Origin: Demequina mangrovi
GTDB taxonomy: Bacteria; Actinomycetota; Actinomycetes; Actinomycetales; Demequinaceae
DNA: 64,000 nt
Assembly (NCBI RefSeq): GCF_000759715.1
Contig: NZ_BBLU01000002.1
Span: 186,001-250,000 of the forward strand
Direction: 5' to 3'
How positions within the stretch are numbered: the stretch's first letter is position 1; each line of letters opens with the position of its first letter. A program made the translations under genes and the position numbers. This document shows positions 19,759-29,640 of this stretch, one piece after another. The notes beneath the pieces are model-generated. The model searched no databases, was not told the DNA's origin, and saw only the letters and a program-made list of their open reading frames with translations.

Positions 19759-21654
19759 ATGGACGATGCTCAGCCCCGCTCGCCCTCGCGGCGCCTCACC
19801 GGTCGCCTCGCCTCGACCGCGCTCGGGCTGAGCCTGGGGCTCGGCGTCACCGTGATCGGGGCCGCGCCGTCGACGGCCGCCACGGCGGACCCGTCGCCCG
19901 CACCCGAGGCCGCGGGGACGGAGGAGGCGTCGGCCGCGCCGGAGACGGCGACGCCTGCGCCGACGAGCGGCACCGCATCGGCCACGGAGCTTGAGGAGAC
20001 CACGGCACCGGAACCCGCCGCCGAGCCCGCGGCCGAGCCGGAGCCGGCCGCCGAGCCGGAGGCGACGACGGAGCCCGAACCGAGCGAGACGGCGGCGCCG
20101 GAGCCCGAGCCGACCGCCGAGCCCGAGCCGAGCAGGACGACGGCGCCGGAGCCTACGTCGGAGCCGGACGCCACCACGGAGCCCGAGCCCGCGCACGAGC
20201 CCGAGCCCGATCCCGCCCCCGCGGACCAGCCCCGGTGGGAGCCCGCTCCTGCCGCACCCGAGGCATCGTCGCCGTCGGTCGTGACCGTGCCCGAGCCGAC
20301 GCTCGAGCCGTACGACCCGGACCGTCTCACCGCCGTCGGCCCGTCACCGCTCGACCCGGTGCGCTTCGCCGACGTGTCGTCGACGCTGGGCGACGACCGC
20401 TACACGCCGTTCGCGGCGGACATCGCCTGGCTCGGACGCGCAGGCATCGCGGCCGGCGAGCTCGACGATGCCGGTGAGGCGCTGTTCTCCCCCGACGCGA
20501 TCCTCACGCGCGGCGAGTTCATCGCCTACCTCTACCGGCTGGCCGGCTCGCCCGCGGACGAGGTCCCCGCGATCGTCCCGTTCGGCGACGCGCGCCCCTC
20601 GGACACCGCCTACTCGGCTGAGATCGCTTGGGCCGCCGCGCGCGGGATCGCGACCGGCACGTTCGAGGACGACGTCCGCGTCTTCCGGCCGGATGCCCCG
20701 CTGACGCGAGGTGCCGCGGTGCTCATGCTGCACCGCTTCGCGGGCGCCCCCGATGCGGAGGACGAGGGCCCGTACAGCGACATCGGCGACCTCTCCGTGC
20801 TGACCGACGCGTCTGCCTGGTTCGCGGACACCATCGCGGCGATCGGCTGGGAGGGCGACGACGGTCTCGAGTTCCGCGCCGGGGAGGCGCTCGAGAAGGG
20901 CGTCGTCGCCGCGCTGCTGCACCGCGCGGACGAGGCGGGCGTCACGCTGACCGTGCCCGAGAGCGGCGTCCGCATCGTCACCCCCGTCACGGTCACGGTC
21001 GACGGCGCGACCTCGCTCAACCTGCGCGCGGGCCCCTCGCTCGACGCCGACGTCCTCTCGTGGGCCGTGGACGGCACCGAGCTCGAGACCACCGGCGCGG
21101 TGACGTACGACGGCTGGGTGGAGGTGACGGCCGACGACGGCACGCGCTGGGCGTCGATCGACTACCTCGCGGTCGACTCGAGCGCGGACGAGGCCGCCGC
21201 GGCGCTAGCCGACGCCGAGACCGTCGTGGTCGCGCCGCTCGCGGGCGCGTACTCCAACGGCGAGATCCCTGCGAGCGCGCTGTGCGCGCTCCCCTGGGAC
21301 GCCTCGGCCCTTCTCGAATGCACCGCCGCCGAGAACCTCGCGCTGCTCGACGAGGCGTTCCACGACCGCTTCGGCCTGCACGTCCCGGTGAGCAGCGCCT
21401 ACCGCGACCTCGAAGGCCAGGTGGCGGCGCGGCAGGCGCACGGTCGCATGGCCGCGCAGCCGGGGACGTCCAACCACGGCTGGGGCGAGGCGATCGACCT
21501 CGACGGCGCCGCGCTGCCCGGAGGCTTCGACGGCGAGGCGTACGCATGGCTGCTGTCGCAGGGACCGGCCTACGGATGGTTCCTGCCGACGTGGGCGCGG
21601 CCCGACGGCTCCAAGCCCGAGCCGTGGCACCTCGAGCACATCGCGGAGCTGTGA
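19759..21654 (+). CDS. SLH/SH3b/VanY surface D-alanyl-D-alanine carboxypeptidase
   Basis: A 631-residue exported cell-wall enzyme. After a basic N-terminus and hydrophobic signal (about 15-40) comes a long Pro/Glu/Ala/Thr-rich stretch (about 45-185, repeated EPxxEPE units), likely a wall-spanning spacer. Three S-layer-homology-type repeats follow (about 205-395, FADVSSTLGDDRYTPF and related), then an SH3b domain (about 415-475, SLNLRAGPSLDADVLSW). The C-terminal VanY domain (about 500-631) has the zinc and catalytic motifs SNHGWGEAIDLD and EPWHLEHI. The expected role is trimming D-Ala from peptidoglycan stem peptides. The start at 19759 follows GGGGAGG. It is convergent with the transglutaminase operon. 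Confidence 0.9.
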   Translation: MDDAQPRSPSRRLTGRLASTALGLSLGLGVTVIGAAPSTAATADPSPAPEAAGTEEASAAPETATPAPTSGTASATELEETTAPEPAAEPAAEPEPAAEPEATTEPEPSETAAPEPEPTAEPEPSRTTAPEPTSEPDATTEPEPAHEPEPDPAPADQPRWEPAPAAPEASSPSVVTVPEPTLEPYDPDRLTAVGPSPLDPVRFADVSSTLGDDRYTPFAADIAWLGRAGIAAGELDDAGEALFSPDAILTRGEFIAYLYRLAGSPADEVPAIVPFGDARPSDTAYSAEIAWAAARGIATGTFEDDVRVFRPDAPLTRGAAVLMLHRFAGAPDAEDEGPYSDIGDLSVLTDASAWFADTIAAIGWEGDDGLEFRAGEALEKGVVAALLHRADEAGVTLTVPESGVRIVTPVTVTVDGATSLNLRAGPSLDADVLSWAVDGTELETTGAVTYDGWVEVTADDGTRWASIDYLAVDSSADEAAAALADAETVVVAPLAGAYSNGEIPASALCALPWDASALLECTAAENLALLDEAFHDRFGLHVPVSSAYRDLEGQVAARQAHGRMAAQPGTSNHGWGEAIDLDGAALPGGFDGEAYAWLLSQGPAYGWFLPTWARPDGSKPEPWHLEHIAEL

Positions 21655-21657
21655 GCG

Positions 21658-22494
21658 CTACTCGACCTGCGTGACCCGCACGGAGACGTCGAGATCGGTG
21701 GTCGAGCCCGCGACCACGCCCGTGAGCGGCGGCACGTCCGTGTACTCCCGGGCACGCGCGACGATGACGTGGTGGTCGCCGACCTCGCGGTCGTTGGTGG
21801 GGTCGAAGCCGAACCAGTCCCCCGTCCACCACTCGACCCACGCGTGGGACTCGCCGGAGACGGTCTCGCCGATCTCGGCGTCGCGCTTCGGGTGGAGGTA
21901 GCCGCTGACGTAGCGCGCCGGGATCCCCACGGTGCGCAGCGCGCCGATCGCGAGGTGCGCGAAGTCCTGGCAGACGCCCGACCGCGCGTCCCAGGCATCC
22001 CGCGCCGGGGTGTGGACGGTGGTCGCGCCGGGCACGTACTTCACCTGGTCGTAGAGGTGGTCGCAGATCGCGCGCGCCGTGCCGTCGGGGTCGAGCCTGC
22101 CGGCCGCCTCCCTCGCCACCTCGGCGAGCTCCTCGGTGGGCTCCGTGACGTCGCTCAGCCCGAGGTACTCGCTCAGCAGGTCCTGGAAGCGCGGGCCCTT
22201 GAGGGTGTCCCACGAGGCGCGCTCCTCGCGTGCGGCCACGCTCGAGACCTCGACCAGGCTCGACCCGACCACGGTGAGCTCCTCGTGCTGCTGGAGCACC
22301 TCGAAGACGTGGACCTCGGCCTCCCAGTAGTCGCGGTAGGTCGACCGCCAGGTGACCGGCGAGACCTCGACCTTCGACTCGAGGACGCGCTGGCGCGGCA
22401 GCCACGCCGGGGTGAGGCGCGCCTCGTTGTAGGAGGACACGATGGGCCCCGAGTAGGTGAACGCGGTCCGATGCTCGATACGAAGGGTGCTCAC
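21658..22494 (-). CDS. Transglutaminase-like cysteine protease-fold protein
   Basis: A 278-residue protein of the bacterial transglutaminase family. The N-terminal beta region (LRIEHRTAFTYSGPIVSSYNEARLTP) is followed by the catalytic triad: Cys in RSGVCQDFAHLAIG, His in ESHAWVEWW and Asp in FGFDPTND. No signal peptide is visible, so it should be cytoplasmic. It is the last gene of an operon with alpha-E and circularly permuted ATP-grasp genes, overlapping the preceding stop (GTGA). Comparative genomics has predicted that this trio makes or processes an unknown peptide. Whether it acts as a peptidase or transferase is unknown. Confidence 0.9.
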   Translation of the reverse strand: MSTLRIEHRTAFTYSGPIVSSYNEARLTPAWLPRQRVLESKVEVSPVTWRSTYRDYWEAEVHVFEVLQQHEELTVVGSSLVEVSSVAAREERASWDTLKGPRFQDLLSEYLGLSDVTEPTEELAEVAREAAGRLDPDGTARAICDHLYDQVKYVPGATTVHTPARDAWDARSGVCQDFAHLAIGALRTVGIPARYVSGYLHPKRDAEIGETVSGESHAWVEWWTGDWFGFDPTNDREVGDHHVIVARAREYTDVPPLTGVVAGSTTDLDVSVRVTQVE

Positions 22495-23407
22495 AGCGCC
22501 TCCTGGCTCCACAGCACGGTCGAGGCCGGCAGGAAGTACCGGTCGCGGATGAGGTCCGATGCGGTGGCGCAGGCGCTCTGCACCTCGCGCATCTGACCGG
22601 GAAGGTCGTCGAGCACGTCGCGGACGTCGCGGTACTCGAGGTTGGTGCGCGCCCGGCCGAGCGCGAGGCGGGCGCGGTCGGACAGCGCGCGCGAGTTCGA
22701 GGCCCCCTCGATCAGCCCGAGGGTGTCCTCCGCCTTCTGGAGGTTGTACGCGATCGAGCGCGGGAACAGGTGATCCACCAGGAGGAACTCCGCCGCGCGC
22801 TCCTCGGTGACGAGCGCGCGCACCGTGCGCAGGTACGCCTCGTGCGCGCTGCAGGAGCGGAGCAGCGTGGTCCAGTTGGGTCCGGTGGTGCCCTCGAAGT
22901 GTCGCGTCATGAGGAGGCGGGCGATCATGTCGGCGCGCTCGAGCGAGCGGCCGAGCTCCATGAAGTGCCAGGCGTCGTCCCGCGAGGTGGTCGCGGAGTG
23001 CAGTCCCCACACGACCGCCGCACGCTCGCGCACCCACACGAAGTACTCGTGCGGCCGCGCCGAGGCGGTCCACCGGGGCAGCTGGTTGCGCGTCATGTTG
23101 AGCGACTCCCACACCTCGGTGGAGATCACCTCGCGCGCGCGGCGGGCGTTCTCACGTGCGGCGCCGAGCGTCCACGCGATGGAGGATGACTGCTCGGGGT
23201 CGAAGGCGAGCTTCTGCAGCACGTCGCGCCGGCTCACCGGCGCCTCGTGCTCGCAGTTCATGACGGACAGGAGGGACCCGTTGGCGCTCGGCTCGTCGAC
23301 CCACGGGTCCTCGAGCAGCACGTTGAGATGGACGTCGAGCAGACGCGCGGTGTTGTCGGCCCGCTCGACGTAGCGCCCGATCCAGAACAGGGACTCGGCG
23401 ATCCGGC

Positions 23408-23414
<7 letters not shown>
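22491..23414 (-). CDS. Alpha-E (DUF403) domain protein
   Basis: A 307-residue, all-helical protein of the alpha-E family, recognisable from the start [28 protein letters not shown] and the internal AWHFMELGRSLERADMIARLL repeat of the same ER-A motif. The family has no established enzyme activity, but is almost always encoded beside a circularly permuted ATP-grasp ligase and a transglutaminase, as here. It overlaps the ATP-grasp gene by 7 bp and the transglutaminase gene by 4 bp. A role as partner subunit or scaffold for the ligase is the usual inference. Confidence 0.9.
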
Positions 23415-25033
<1,619 letters not shown>

Positions 25034-25128
25034 ACGCCTCACCTTAACCACGGCATGTTTCCCGCCGGTCACAATCGCGCGTCACCGGCGCGTCATCTGC
25101 GCCCCTTCACGAGGACCGTCGCCGCTGC

Positions 25129-25134
25129 TACGTT
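25129..25134 (+). promoter_or_regulatory. -10 box for leaderless PH-domain gene
   Basis: TACGTT fits TANNNT and ends 6 nt before the ATG at 25141, with no ribosome binding site between them. Confidence 0.5.
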
Positions 25135-25140
25135 CTCGGC

Positions 25141-25671
25141 ATGCCCTACCCGCGCCACCTGCTCGCTCCCGACGAGGAGATCGTCGTCGACAGCCACCCG
25201 CACTGGAAGGCGCTCGTGGGGCCCGTGGCCGCCTCGCTCGCCGGGATCGCGCTCATCGCGCTCGCGTGGTGGTGGGTCGCGTCGGTCGAGTACGCGGACG
25301 CGGTCGAGACGGGCATCGGCATCGTGGCGGGCGTGGCGGCCGCCGTGCTGATCGGCTGGCTCGCGGTCGCGCCGTTCATCCGCTGGTCGACCACGCACTT
25401 CGTCATCACGGACAGGCGCGTGATCTTCCGCACCGGCGTGCTCACCAAGTCGGGCATCGACATCCCGCTCGCGCGGGTCAACACGGTGCAGTTCCGTCAC
25501 GGGCTGATCGATCGGATGTTCCGCACGGGGACGCTCATCATCGAGTCGGCCTCCGACGACCCGCTGTCCTTCGACGACATCCCGAACGTCGAGAAGGTGC
25601 ACGCGCTGCTCTACGACGAGGTCTTCGAGACGCTCGAGGGCGACGAGGACCCGCGTCCCGCTCCCGCCTGA
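25141..25671 (+). CDS. PH-domain (YdbS/bPH2-type) membrane protein
   Basis: A 176-residue protein with two N-terminal membrane helices (about 27-50 and 58-80) and a cytoplasmic bacterial pleckstrin-homology domain (about 85-170). The domain is recognisable from STTHFVITDRRVIFRTGVLTKSGIDIPLARVNTVQF and GTLIIESASDDPLSFDDIPNVEKV. These proteins occur widely in actinobacteria; a specific ligand is not known. The gene is divergent from the ATP-grasp operon, with its own leaderless-type -10 box. It is followed 40 bp later by the molybdenum genes, which have a separate candidate promoter, so it is probably not part of that operon. Confidence 0.85.
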   Translation: MPYPRHLLAPDEEIVVDSHPHWKALVGPVAASLAGIALIALAWWWVASVEYADAVETGIGIVAGVAAAVLIGWLAVAPFIRWSTTHFVITDRRVIFRTGVLTKSGIDIPLARVNTVQFRHGLIDRMFRTGTLIIESASDDPLSFDDIPNVEKVHALLYDEVFETLEGDEDPRPAPA

Positions 25672-25698
25672 GCCCTTGTTGCGCCGCACCTGCGGCGC

Positions 25699-25704
25699 TA
25701 GCCT
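25699..25704 (+). promoter_or_regulatory. -10 box for the molybdenum operon
   Basis: TAGCCT ends 7 nt before the ATG at 25712, the spacing typical of leaderless transcripts. An imperfect palindrome of GCGCCGCA/TGCGGCGC (25681-25698, with a short spacer) sits directly upstream and could be an operator, for example for the encoded HTH-TOBE protein itself. Confidence 0.45.
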
Positions 25705-25711
25705 CGCATTC

Positions 25712-26113
25712 ATGCCGCATCTGCGAATCTCGGAGGCCGCCGCGCTCCTGGGCGTGAGCGACGACACCGTCCGCCGGTGGATCGACGCGGAGTCCGTCCC
25801 CACGGTGCGCGACGCTGCCGGACGCACGCTCGTCGACGGGGTCGACGTCGCCGCGTTCGCCGCGCGCGCCGCACTTCCCGCGGACCCGACCGACGTCGCG
25901 AGGTCCGCCCGCAACCGCTTCACCGGCATCGTCACGCGCGTCCAGGCCGACGGCGTCATGGCCCAGGTGGACCTCCAGTGCGGACCGCACCGGGTGGTCT
26001 CCCTCATGAGCGCCGAGGCGGTGCGCGAGCTCGCCCTCGAGCCCGGATCCGTGGCGACCGCCGTGGTGAAGGCGACCACGGTCATCGTCGAGACGCCGGC
26101 GGCCAAGGCGTGA
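25712..26113 (+). CDS. Molybdenum-binding HTH-TOBE (Mop) regulator
   Basis: A 133-residue protein with an N-terminal MerR/excisionase-like helix-turn-helix (about 1-50, LRISEAAALLGVSDDTVRRWID) and a C-terminal Mop/TOBE domain (about 68-130, RNRFTGIVTRVQADGVMAQVDL). The TOBE domain binds molybdate or tungstate in ModE, ModC and Mop proteins. The combination suggests a one-component molybdate sensor for the modABC operon it heads. Its stop overlaps the modA start (GTGA). It differs from classical ModE, whose DNA-binding domain is a larger winged helix. Confidence 0.88.
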   Translation: MPHLRISEAAALLGVSDDTVRRWIDAESVPTVRDAAGRTLVDGVDVAAFAARAALPADPTDVARSARNRFTGIVTRVQADGVMAQVDLQCGPHRVVSLMSAEAVRELALEPGSVATAVVKATTVIVETPAAKA

Positions 26114-26868
26114 GGTCCGTCGTCGCCGCCGTCCTCGCGTGCGCGCTCGCGGGCTGCGCCTCGGCCGCGTCCTCGGGCCCCTCCTCGGGCGCCTCCCCCG
26201 GCGACGCGACGCTCACGGTCTTCGCCGCGGCCTCCCTCACCGGCGTGCTCGACGAGGTCGCGGACGGCTTCGAGGCCGCGCATCCCGGCGTGACCGTCGC
26301 GACCACGTACGCCGGATCCTCGGATCTCGCGGCGCAGATCCTCGAGGGGGCGCCGGCCGACGTGCTCGCCTCCGCCGACGAGGAGACGATGGCCGAGGTC
26401 GCCTCGCTCGTGGACGGCGCGCCCACGGTGTTCGCGACCAACACCCTCACCCTCGTGGTGCCGGAAGGGAATCCCGCGCGGGTCACGGACCTGGGCGATC
26501 TCGCGGATCCCGACGTCGTGAGCGTGGTGTGCGCCCCGCAGGTGCCCTGCGGAGCGGCGACCGCCGCGCTCGCGGAGCTCGAGGACGTGACGCTCTCCCC
26601 CTCCTCCGAGGAGGCGAGCGTCACCGGCGTGCTCGGCAAGGTCGCGAGCGGTCAGGCCGATGCGGGCGTCGTCTACGTCACCGACGTCGCCCGGGCCGCC
26701 GGGGTCGAGGCGGTCCCGATCGCCGGCGCCGACGCCGTGGTCAACCGCTACCCCGCCGCCGCGCTCACGGACGCGGCGGATCCCGCGCTCGCCGCCGCGC
26801 TCGTCGCGTACCTCGCGGGCGCGGAGGCCCAGGCCGTGCTCGCCGACGCAGGCTTCGGTGCGACGTGA
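26110..26868 (+). CDS. modA: Molybdate ABC transporter substrate-binding lipoprotein
   Basis: This is the extracytoplasmic molybdate-binding component. The 252-residue protein begins with a lipoprotein signal ending in the lipobox LAGC (Cys about residue 16). The type II periplasmic binding fold follows: LTVFAAASLTGVLDEVADGFEAAHPG, YAGSSDLAAQI, GAPADVLASADEETM and the late GQADAGVVYVTDV. The Ser residues in AASL and GSSD are the expected oxyanion ligands. The GTG start overlaps the upstream regulator stop, and the stop overlaps the modB start. Confidence 0.95.
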   Translation: MRSVVAAVLACALAGCASAASSGPSSGASPGDATLTVFAAASLTGVLDEVADGFEAAHPGVTVATTYAGSSDLAAQILEGAPADVLASADEETMAEVASLVDGAPTVFATNTLTLVVPEGNPARVTDLGDLADPDVVSVVCAPQVPCGAATAALAELEDVTLSPSSEEASVTGVLGKVASGQADAGVVYVTDVARAAGVEAVPIAGADAVVNRYPAAALTDAADPALAAALVAYLAGAEAQAVLADAGFGAT

Positions 26869-27644
26869 CCGGGCCCCGGTGGCTGGCGCCGCTCGCGATC
26901 GCGGGCGCGCTGCTCGTGGTCGCCCCGCTCGTCGGTCTGCTCGCGCGCGCCTCGTGGGGTGAGATGTGGGCGCTCGTGACCGCGCCGGCCTCGCTCGAGG
27001 CGCTGTGGCTGAGCCTGAGGACGGCCACCGCGGCCACCGCTCTCGTGGTCGCGCTCGGCGTCCCGCTCGGCTTCGCGCTCCATTCGCTCCACGGCCGGGT
27101 GCGCGGCGCCGTGCGCGCGGTGCTGCTCGCTCCCCTGGTGCTGCCCCCCGTGGTCGGCGGCCTTGCGCTGCTCTACGCCTTCGGTCGGCGCGGGCTCCTC
27201 GGAGGCCCGCTCGAGGAGGTGGGCGTCTCCGTCGCCTACACGACCGCGGCCGTCGTGCTCGCCCAGGCCTTCGTCGCGATGCCCTTCATGGTCGTCTCGG
27301 TCGAGTCCGCCCTCGCGACGCACGGCTCCCGCCGCGAGGCGATCGCCGCGACGCTGGGCGCCTCGCGCACGCGCATCCTGTGGCGCATCACGCTGCCCGC
27401 GCTCGGTCCGGCGCTGGCGACCGGCGCGGTGCTCGCCTTCGCCCGCGCGCTCGGCGAGTTCGGCGCGACGCTGACCTTCGCGGGCTCGCTCGCGGGCGTG
27501 ACGCGCACCGCGCCGCTCGAGATCTACCTCGCGCGCGAGACCGACCCCGCCGCCGCCGTCGCGCTGTCGATCGTGCTCCTGGTCGTCGCGATCGCCGTCG
27601 TCGCGATCGCCTACCGGCCCGTCGCGGGGAGGGAGGCGCGATGA
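26865..27644 (+). CDS. modB: Molybdate ABC transporter permease
   Basis: A 259-residue membrane permease of the molybdate importer with about five to six helices, starting at WLAPLAIAGALLVVAPLVGLL. The EAA-type loop that docks the ATPase is visible as EAIAATLGASRTRILWRITLP near residue 160, and FARALGEFGATLTFAG is the family signature around the permeation path. It starts with GTG overlapping modA and ends with an ATGA overlap onto modC. Confidence 0.95.
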   Translation: MTGPRWLAPLAIAGALLVVAPLVGLLARASWGEMWALVTAPASLEALWLSLRTATAATALVVALGVPLGFALHSLHGRVRGAVRAVLLAPLVLPPVVGGLALLYAFGRRGLLGGPLEEVGVSVAYTTAAVVLAQAFVAMPFMVVSVESALATHGSRREAIAATLGASRTRILWRITLPALGPALATGAVLAFARALGEFGATLTFAGSLAGVTRTAPLEIYLARETDPAAAVALSIVLLVVAIAVVAIAYRPVAGREAR

Positions 27645-28666
27645 GGCTCGAGGCGCGGGTCACGGTGGCGTCGCGCGGGGTCGACGCGACGCTCATGGTC
27701 GATGCGGGGCGCACGCTCGCGCTGCTCGGGTCCAACGGCGCGGGCAAGTCGACGGTGCTCGAGAGCCTCGCCGGCGTGGTGAGGCCGGACCGCGCACGCA
27801 TCGTGCTGGACGGCCGCATCCTCGCCGGACCCGACCGACGCCGCTCCGTCCCGGCACGCGACCGCGGCATCGTCCTCCTGTCGCAGGACGATGCGCTGTT
27901 CCCCATGAGCGTGCTCGACAACGTCGCGTTCGGTCCGCGCTCGGCCGGGCGGCGCGACGCCGCCGAGGCGGCTCGCGGCTGGCTCGACCGGGTGGGATGC
28001 GCGGACCTCGCGGACCGGCGCCCGGCGCAGCTCTCGGGCGGGCAGGCGCGCCGCGTCGCGATCGCGCGTGCGCTCGCCGCCGAGCCGCGCGTGCTGCTGC
28101 TCGACGAGCCGTTCGCGGGGCTCGACGTCGAGGCGGCGTCCAGCGTCAGGGCGCTCGTGCGCGAGCTGCTCGACGGCGTCACCGCGATCGTCACCACGCA
28201 CGACGCGCTCGACGCGCATGCCCTCGCGGACGACGCCGCCGTGATGGAGGCCGGCCAGGTGGTCGAGGCCGGAGCCGCCGCCGACGTGCTTTCGCGCCCC
28301 CGCTCGCGCTTCGCGGCCCGGATGGCGGGGCGCGTGCTCATCCAGGGGACGATGCGCGGCGGGAGGCTCGTGGTCGACGGCGGCTCCTCGATCCCCGTCA
28401 CCGGCGGTCCGGGCGCGGGCGCGTGGGCGGCCATCGCGGTGCCGCCCACGGCGATCGAGCTCGCGCTCGACTCCCCCGTGTCCGCGGGCGACCGCGCGTG
28501 GGTGATCGAGGAGGTGGTCGCGCTCGAGCCGCGCGGCGACCACGTCCGGGTGCACGGCGCGATCGCCGCCGCGGACACCGATCCCGAGACCGCGGTGACG
28601 CTCGAGCGGGGCGCGCGGGTGTGGTGCGGCGTGCCGCGCGGACTCCCGGCGTACGCCCTCACATGA
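27641..28666 (+). CDS. modC: Molybdate ABC transporter ATP-binding protein
   Basis: A 341-residue ATPase of the molybdate importer. Walker A is GSNGAGKST (about residue 29), the Q-loop lies in VLLSQDDALFP, the ABC signature is LSGGQARRVAIARAL, Walker B is LLLDEPFAGLD and the switch His is in TTHDALDA. A C-terminal TOBE region (about 275-340, VSAGDRAWVIEEVVAL) is present, as in other ModC proteins. The gene is translationally coupled to modB. The next gene, mogA, has its own promoter. Confidence 0.95.
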   Translation: MRLEARVTVASRGVDATLMVDAGRTLALLGSNGAGKSTVLESLAGVVRPDRARIVLDGRILAGPDRRRSVPARDRGIVLLSQDDALFPMSVLDNVAFGPRSAGRRDAAEAARGWLDRVGCADLADRRPAQLSGGQARRVAIARALAAEPRVLLLDEPFAGLDVEAASSVRALVRELLDGVTAIVTTHDALDAHALADDAAVMEAGQVVEAGAAADVLSRPRSRFAARMAGRVLIQGTMRGGRLVVDGGSSIPVTGGPGAGAWAAIAVPPTAIELALDSPVSAGDRAWVIEEVVALEPRGDHVRVHGAIAAADTDPETAVTLERGARVWCGVPRGLPAYALT

Positions 28667-28717
28667 CCCGGGCGGGCGCGGTCAGCACGCCGCAACGGCG
28701 CCGAAACAGCAGGTTCG

Positions 28718-28723
28718 TATACT
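28718..28723 (+). promoter_or_regulatory. -10 box for leaderless mogA/moaB
   Basis: TATACT, five of six matches to the -10 consensus, preceded by G and ending 6 nt before the ATG at 28730. No ribosome binding site is present. It separates the cofactor genes transcriptionally from modABC. Confidence 0.6.
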
Positions 28724-28729
28724 GACGGC

Positions 28730-29227
28730 ATGTCCCCCGCTCTCGACGGCCTGCAGGTCGCGGTGGTGACGGTCTCGGACCGTTCGGCCGCCGGCGCGCG
28801 CGCGGACGCGACCGGGCCGATGCTCGCGGACCGGCTCGCCGCCGCAGGAGCGGCCGTCGCCGCGACCGTGGTGCCTGACGAGGCCGGCGAGATCCGCCGC
28901 GCGATCGAGGCCGCGGTGGCCTCCGGCGCTCGTGCGGTCGTCACGACCGGCGGCACCGGCATCGGCCCTCGCGACGTCACGCCCGAGGCGACCGCTCCCC
29001 TGCTCGCCCGGTCGCTGCCCGGCATCCCCGAGCTGCTGCGCCAGCGCGATGCGCACCTCACCTCAGCCGTGGCGCTGTCGCGCGGCCTCGCGGGGGTGAC
29101 GGACGGGTCGCCGGCGGCGCTCATCGTCAACCTCCCGGGATCCGTGCGCGCGGTCGAGTCCGCGCTCGCGGTGCTCCCCGAGCTCATCGCGCACGCCGTC
29201 GCGCAGCTCGACGGGGGCGACCATTGA
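28730..29227 (+). CDS. MogA/MoaB molybdopterin adenylyltransferase
   Basis: A 165-residue protein that activates molybdopterin by adenylylation before metal insertion by MoeA. It has the MoCF-biosynthesis fold with VAVVTVSDRSAAGARADATGP near the N-terminus, the substrate-binding TTGGTGIGPRDVTPEA and the NLPGS loop near residue 140. MogA and MoaB are hard to separate from sequence alone; actinobacterial proteins of this type are usually called MoaB or MogA. The gene starts leaderlessly and its stop overlaps moaE (TTGA). Confidence 0.92.
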   Translation: MSPALDGLQVAVVTVSDRSAAGARADATGPMLADRLAAAGAAVAATVVPDEAGEIRRAIEAAVASGARAVVTTGGTGIGPRDVTPEATAPLLARSLPGIPELLRQRDAHLTSAVALSRGLAGVTDGSPAALIVNLPGSVRAVESALAVLPELIAHAVAQLDGGDH

Positions 29228-29640
29228 TCGCGCTCACCGCCGTGTCCGATGCGCCCCTCTCGCTCTCCGCGCATGTCGACGCCGTCTCGGGGCCGCGGGC
29301 CGGCGCGATCGCGACCTTCCTCGGCACGGTGCGCGACCACGACCCCTCGGTCGAGGGCGAGGTGGTCGCGCTCGACTACTCGGCGCATCCGTCCGCGGGC
29401 GAGGTCCTCGCCTCCCTCGCGGCGCGCCACGACGCCGACGGGCTCGTCATCGCCGTCACCCACCGCATCGGCCACCTGGCCGTGGGCGAGGCCGCGATCG
29501 TCGCGGCCGTGTCGGCGGCGCATCGTCGCGAGGCGCTCGACACCGTGTCCGCGCTGGTCGAGACCGTGAAGGCCGAGCTGCCCGTGTGGAAGCGCGAGAT
29601 CCTCGCGGACGGCTCGCACACGTGGGTGGGTGTGGTGTGA
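29224..29640 (+). CDS. moaE: Molybdopterin synthase large subunit MoaE
   Basis: MoaE with MoaD converts cyclic pyranopterin monophosphate into molybdopterin. The 138-residue protein contains GAIATFLGTVRDHDP, the conserved LDYSAHPSAGE segment, HRIGHLAVGEAAIVAAVSAAHR and the active-site Lys region VKAELPVWKREI. The start is TTG at 29224, overlapping the mogA stop. Its partner moaD lies about 7 kb away in the second Moco block. Confidence 0.95.
   Translation: MIALTAVSDAPLSLSAHVDAVSGPRAGAIATFLGTVRDHDPSVEGEVVALDYSAHPSAGEVLASLAARHDADGLVIAVTHRIGHLAVGEAAIVAAVSAAHRREALDTVSALVETVKAELPVWKREILADGSHTWVGVV

Noticed and set aside
20000..20330. EP-rich low-complexity stretch considered as a separate gene or recombination site
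   Set aside because: It is continuous and in frame between the signal peptide and the SLH repeats of the VanY protein, so it is best read as a wall-spanning linker.
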